Source of the DNA: Litomosoides sigmodontis
Lineage: Eukaryota; Nematoda; Chromadorea; Rhabditida; Onchocercidae
Assembly (NCBI GenBank): GCA_963070105.1
Contig: OY718807.1
Location: 6,676,983-6,740,982, forward strand
Length of the DNA: 64,000 nucleotides
Direction of reading: 5' to 3'
The notes below the pieces were generated by a model that saw nothing but the letters and a program-made list of their open reading frames with translations, searched no databases and was not told the origin of the DNA. Within the stretch, counting starts at the first letter, position 1; each line of letters starts with the position of its first letter. This document shows, in pieces, positions 60,126 through 64,000 of the stretch. Both the position numbers and the translations under genes were made by a program.

Positions 60126-63100
60126 TGAATTTCCTGCATGATTAATGCTATTTTCACTAGAATATTTCAGACGTTCACGTAAATTTTATTTATTATTTCT
60201 TTTTGAGGACACTGTGAAATGATGATGCTCTCTCTCACTTTGCATCATACTTTTGTTTGAAATTGATTTATGGATGTTTCTTCTATTTTGGCATAAATGA
60301 AAAAATTACATTTTTGAGTTTTATTTGAACGTCTTTATCAGCCAGTCGTATTACTACCAACCTTTTGCCATGCTATATTGTAATTTTGATAACTTTTGCA
60401 AAATGTGACGTCGACAAAGTTTACTTTTCCTTCACGTATTTTTGTAAATCACCTTACTATATCACTTACGGATCACCGATCCGCCGCTCATCATCGTGTT
60501 CCCCGATATTTCTGCTCAAGAAAATTTTTTCTCAATGAACGTCACCGCATTGTTGCATGAGGAAGAGAGTAATGCTAGCTGTTCCTCCTCACTTTTATTC
60601 AAATTAGCGTGAATTTTTTCATTGCTTCTACTCTCATTTATCACTTTCCTTCTCATCACAGAGTTCCAATTTGCGTTGAAAATTTTCACACACAAAAATC
60701 TGAAGTATCACACTCTTTTCATAACAATGTGCCAACACAAAATTCGAAATTGTTCGACTGATGGAAATATTAACTTAACTTATCATTAATATCACATATA
60801 TGCAATAAACAAAACGTCTTATTAACGGAATAATTTTTCACTTACCTATCAGACGTTACTCGTTGCTGTTTTAAATTTACAGATGATAATCAGTTAATCG
60901 ATGAGTCCAGATTGATGGTACTAACGGTACCGATGGCTAAATTTTAGTAATGAATTTAACGAATTACATATTGATAAACGCGAACGAATTTCACAACTTG
61001 CATATCAATAAATGCGTCACTTTCATTGTTGACATGTTGTGAAATGCTTTCCACTGAAAATTTGTTCATAATGAAATTGAATTCAACTTCTTCACCAAAA
61101 TTGCATTATGATCAGAGATCAAGTACAGATCATAAATGTCAGTTAGCACTATGAAGTTTATTATTCATTGTGAAGTATTGGATTAATGGTTAAACTTAAA
61201 TAATTTAAAAAAAAGAAACCACCTCTTCCTCTCTCTCTCTGTCTCCCTCACTCCCTCCCTGTATGTGATTGAGTTTCTCTGATTTATATGACTAGATGAG
61301 TCATTGCTGAAAAATTGATAGAGCGATATATATCAACAGAAATGACTAACTGCGCAAACCTCTGCTAATTAGACCGATTACTAAGAGAGGCCTAATTAGC
61401 GGTGTAGCGAAGAGTTTAGAGAGATGAGCTGAAAACAATAAAAGGTCGTTTGAGAAATATCATCCATCACAGGTTTAATGGTAGTAGTAGACTTTAGTTC
61501 TAATTATAGCATCAAACTTTCCAGTCGTCCTATATCTCAGCACTTTTCCCACCTCTCACTTATCCTCAGTAAACATTTGAACATTGAGTTGGTTTCTAGC
61601 ATGAAGTTGAATTTCGATTAAAATTTGATTCTAAATTTTTTGCTACATTGAAAGGCTGACGAAGAGTGTCCTTGTCAGCTGTTAATTGGTATGCTCGGAT
61701 AGACTATCTGATCTATACGTTGCAAGTGTGTGTTAGATTTAGCTGGTGCGTGGAGAGGTGCAACAAAGTCAGCGATCAAAATGAGCAGCTTTAGTAGTAA
61801 ATGAGTGAGCGATTAGCGGAGCGGAACACCGCTTCAACCACAGCCGTTCGCTTGTTCGTTCGGTCGGTCGGATAGCTCTTCCTCTCCCGCATTTTCTACT
61901 CCCTCCAAAGCATGTCGGAAGTCACATTTCAAAAACATTTCATTTTGTTACCATCAATCACACAGTCAGAGGAATGAATGGTTTGTAATAAAAACAAGAT
62001 GAAATAAATTTCCCAAATTTTTCTTCCTAAAGAGAGAGAGAGGGAGGGAGAGAAGAGGGTGGTTTTGTTTATTCACATAGAGTGAAAAAACTGAACCTGA
62101 TATATCTGCAAAGATAGTGTGTAACTTTCACTTTCAAATTCATGCCTCCCAAAGCTATTCAGACGAAATCATTTGTTTGCAGTTCAATCAGAAAAAATTG
62201 GAATAAAAATTTTTTAAGCTGTTATTGTCCACTTCAAAAGATTTTCTATGCAAATGGCGGAAATTATTATTATTACTATTTCAACTATCATTGTTATTAC
62301 TATTATCAATTATTATTATCAACTATCATTATTAATTTTGGAAAATTTCACAGAACAGTTCTGTCAATACTTTCATTTCCGATTCGACCAGTAAACTGAA
62401 ATCGGATCAAGCTTTCTATAAACTCCCCCTCTCTCTCTCTCTCTCTTCTTCTGATTTTTTGATTTCAGTAAATTTTAACACTTTTCGGTACAACAAAAGT
62501 GTAAAAAATGATTTCATTCTTTGAATGAAATGAATTTAACATTAATAGGAAATGCTTTGAATTTTGATATTGTATTTTTGATATAACTTTCATCGCAACG
62601 CATAATACTGAAATGCTACGTAATAACAAGCACTGTCACTGATTTTCCCATTAGCTTGTGAGAGATTGGTTCTTAAGTATTGCGCACTTTTTTGACGATC
62701 GACAGAATTTTAATTTGTCATAAATTTCTGATCGAAGTATTTGTACATGGAAGTCATGCATGCCTATTCGAATGATCAGATTTAATTTAATAAGTTTTCG
62801 TAAAATAGGTCCTAAGCCAATTTTGAATAATCCAGTCTTTTTTTTTCAAATTGTAAAGAGTGCTTTTTTTCGAAAGTTTATGGAAGCAACGATGGCTATT
62901 AGTGAGAGAATAGATGAATTGCTTGAATGTCTAGGAGTGTTTTCCTGAAAAATCGCTGTTGATAGTTGGGCAGCTGCTGCTCCTGCTAAATTCCTTGATT
63001 CATTTACCTTTCTCAAATACTTTCTCATTTCAATTCTGAAACACAAAGCTATTTCATATGGATTTTCGTTCACTTCGATGATAATTCTTCGATAGCAGCA

Positions 63101-64000
63101 ATTATGACGAAGCATTTATCAGTGAAAAAGCCAAAGATTAGTGATAACACAAATAACGAATGCGATCACATGAAATTCTTTTAAATGAGCCGAAAGACGT
63201 CGTTCTTTTTCACATCCATTTCAATTACTGCAAATAGCAAGAGGGAGAAATGCACAGTGAAATGTTATGATGAAATTAGTAATCGATTAATTTTGCTAAA
63301 TTCGCAATAAAAAAAAATTAATTTCTCTTTTAAATCATCAGTTTCAACACTTGTTGCTTTTCAAGGATGATTGCTCTGAAAGTCTTCGAACTGTAGTGGC
63401 TTTCTAGAAGTTAAATTTTGAGGAAAATTTAGTTTGCGAGAGGGTCGGATGTGCATGCACCGATTGTTGCTGCTTTTCCAGGTATTTATTCTGATTCTTT
63501 TCACTTTTCTCACTTTTACATTCCTCGCAAATTTTTTCAAGTCGTTGCAAGTAAGTTTAATTAAACTCTTCGCCATTCGATATGAATGATGAGAATTTGA
63601 ATCCTTGAACGATAACAGCAATCATTTAAGTAACGTTGAACTGAAGATCATCAATGTACCAAAAGCGCATATCTCTGAGAATATTGCGCACATTAATACC
63701 AAGGTGGTGACACTTTATACCAGTCTAAATCATTGAACTTACTAAATTTTAGATTCGATAAAGGTACCTAGAGTAAACGAGAGTGTTGACAATTCTTGCA
63801 CACTTGTTCTTTGTGCAATTTCGTTCAACGAACGTTTAAGATAGTATCAAATGGCAAATTTGGGTTGTGGTGCGAAATGTCTTAAATTTTGCCTTTTCGT
63901 CTTTAACTTAATTTTCTTGGTAATTTTTTTTTGAGATTTTGAACATTTGAATTTACTTGTAATTCTCTGACTAATTCATGTACCATTGAACATTTATGAT
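60126..64000. other. No supported gene; simple repeats and AT-rich DNA
   Basis: I see no convincing gene. Short GA/CT runs occur at 61231-61246, 62032-62055 and 62427-62446. A GC-richer stretch at 61790-61910 with repeated CGGT units could be regulatory. On the minus strand a few exon-like fragments occur at 62846-63035 and 63404-63553, but their frames do not form one consistent model (see the rejected list). Confidence 0.4.

Noticed and set aside
62846..63553. Possible minus-strand exons (62846-62944, 63008-63035, and a helix-like frame at 63404-63553)
   Set aside because: Individually they look exon-like, with CAG acceptors for the first two, but the pieces contain competing stops and no acceptor supports the largest fragment. 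They may be the end of a gene beyond the window, but I cannot support a model.

Overview
The window looks like nuclear DNA of a parasitic nematode, most likely a filarial or other spirurid worm. The evidence is an AT-rich background, compact C. elegans-style introns (donors such as GTAAGT/GTATGT, acceptors TTTTCAG/TTTTAG), many simple repeats, and proteins of animal type. The genus cannot be read from the sequence. All well-supported genes are on the + strand. I assembled exon models by hand; the splice phases agree throughout each model.

Region 1 (1-7612) holds the 3' two-thirds of a DExH-box RNA helicase of the DHX9/maleless/RHA-1 type: 19 exons and 998 residues in the window, with the dsRNA-binding N terminus lying upstream. 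Region 2 (8513-9894) holds a small four-exon gene that reads as a secreted, cysteine-bearing protein of 191 residues with no family I recognise. Region 3 (9895-26739) is about 17 kb with no gene I can support; it has several microsatellites and is either intergenic or the upstream regulatory region of the next gene.

Region 4 (26740-59619) is one large filamin gene: 57 exons that join without a frame break into about 2,976 residues. It encodes roughly 23 immunoglobulin-like filamin repeats. They are interrupted by a ~600-residue low-complexity linker (with a poly-Thr/poly-Ala tract), a short lysine/glutamate-rich coiled-coil-like insert and a hinge, and the protein ends in a proline-rich tail. 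No actin-binding calponin-homology (CH) domain was found upstream, so this model lacks the usual filamin head. Region 5 (59620-64000) is 3' UTR and sequence without a supported gene.

The helicase and filamin do not form an obvious functional unit; the spacing does not suggest an operon. The most unusual items are a 29-bp uninterrupted hairpin in a filamin intron whose 3' arm resembles let-7, a perfect ~722-bp ATT triplet tract in another intron, two possible internal starts in filamin (one with a signal-peptide-like leader), two GC-AG introns, and the unrecognised secreted gene.
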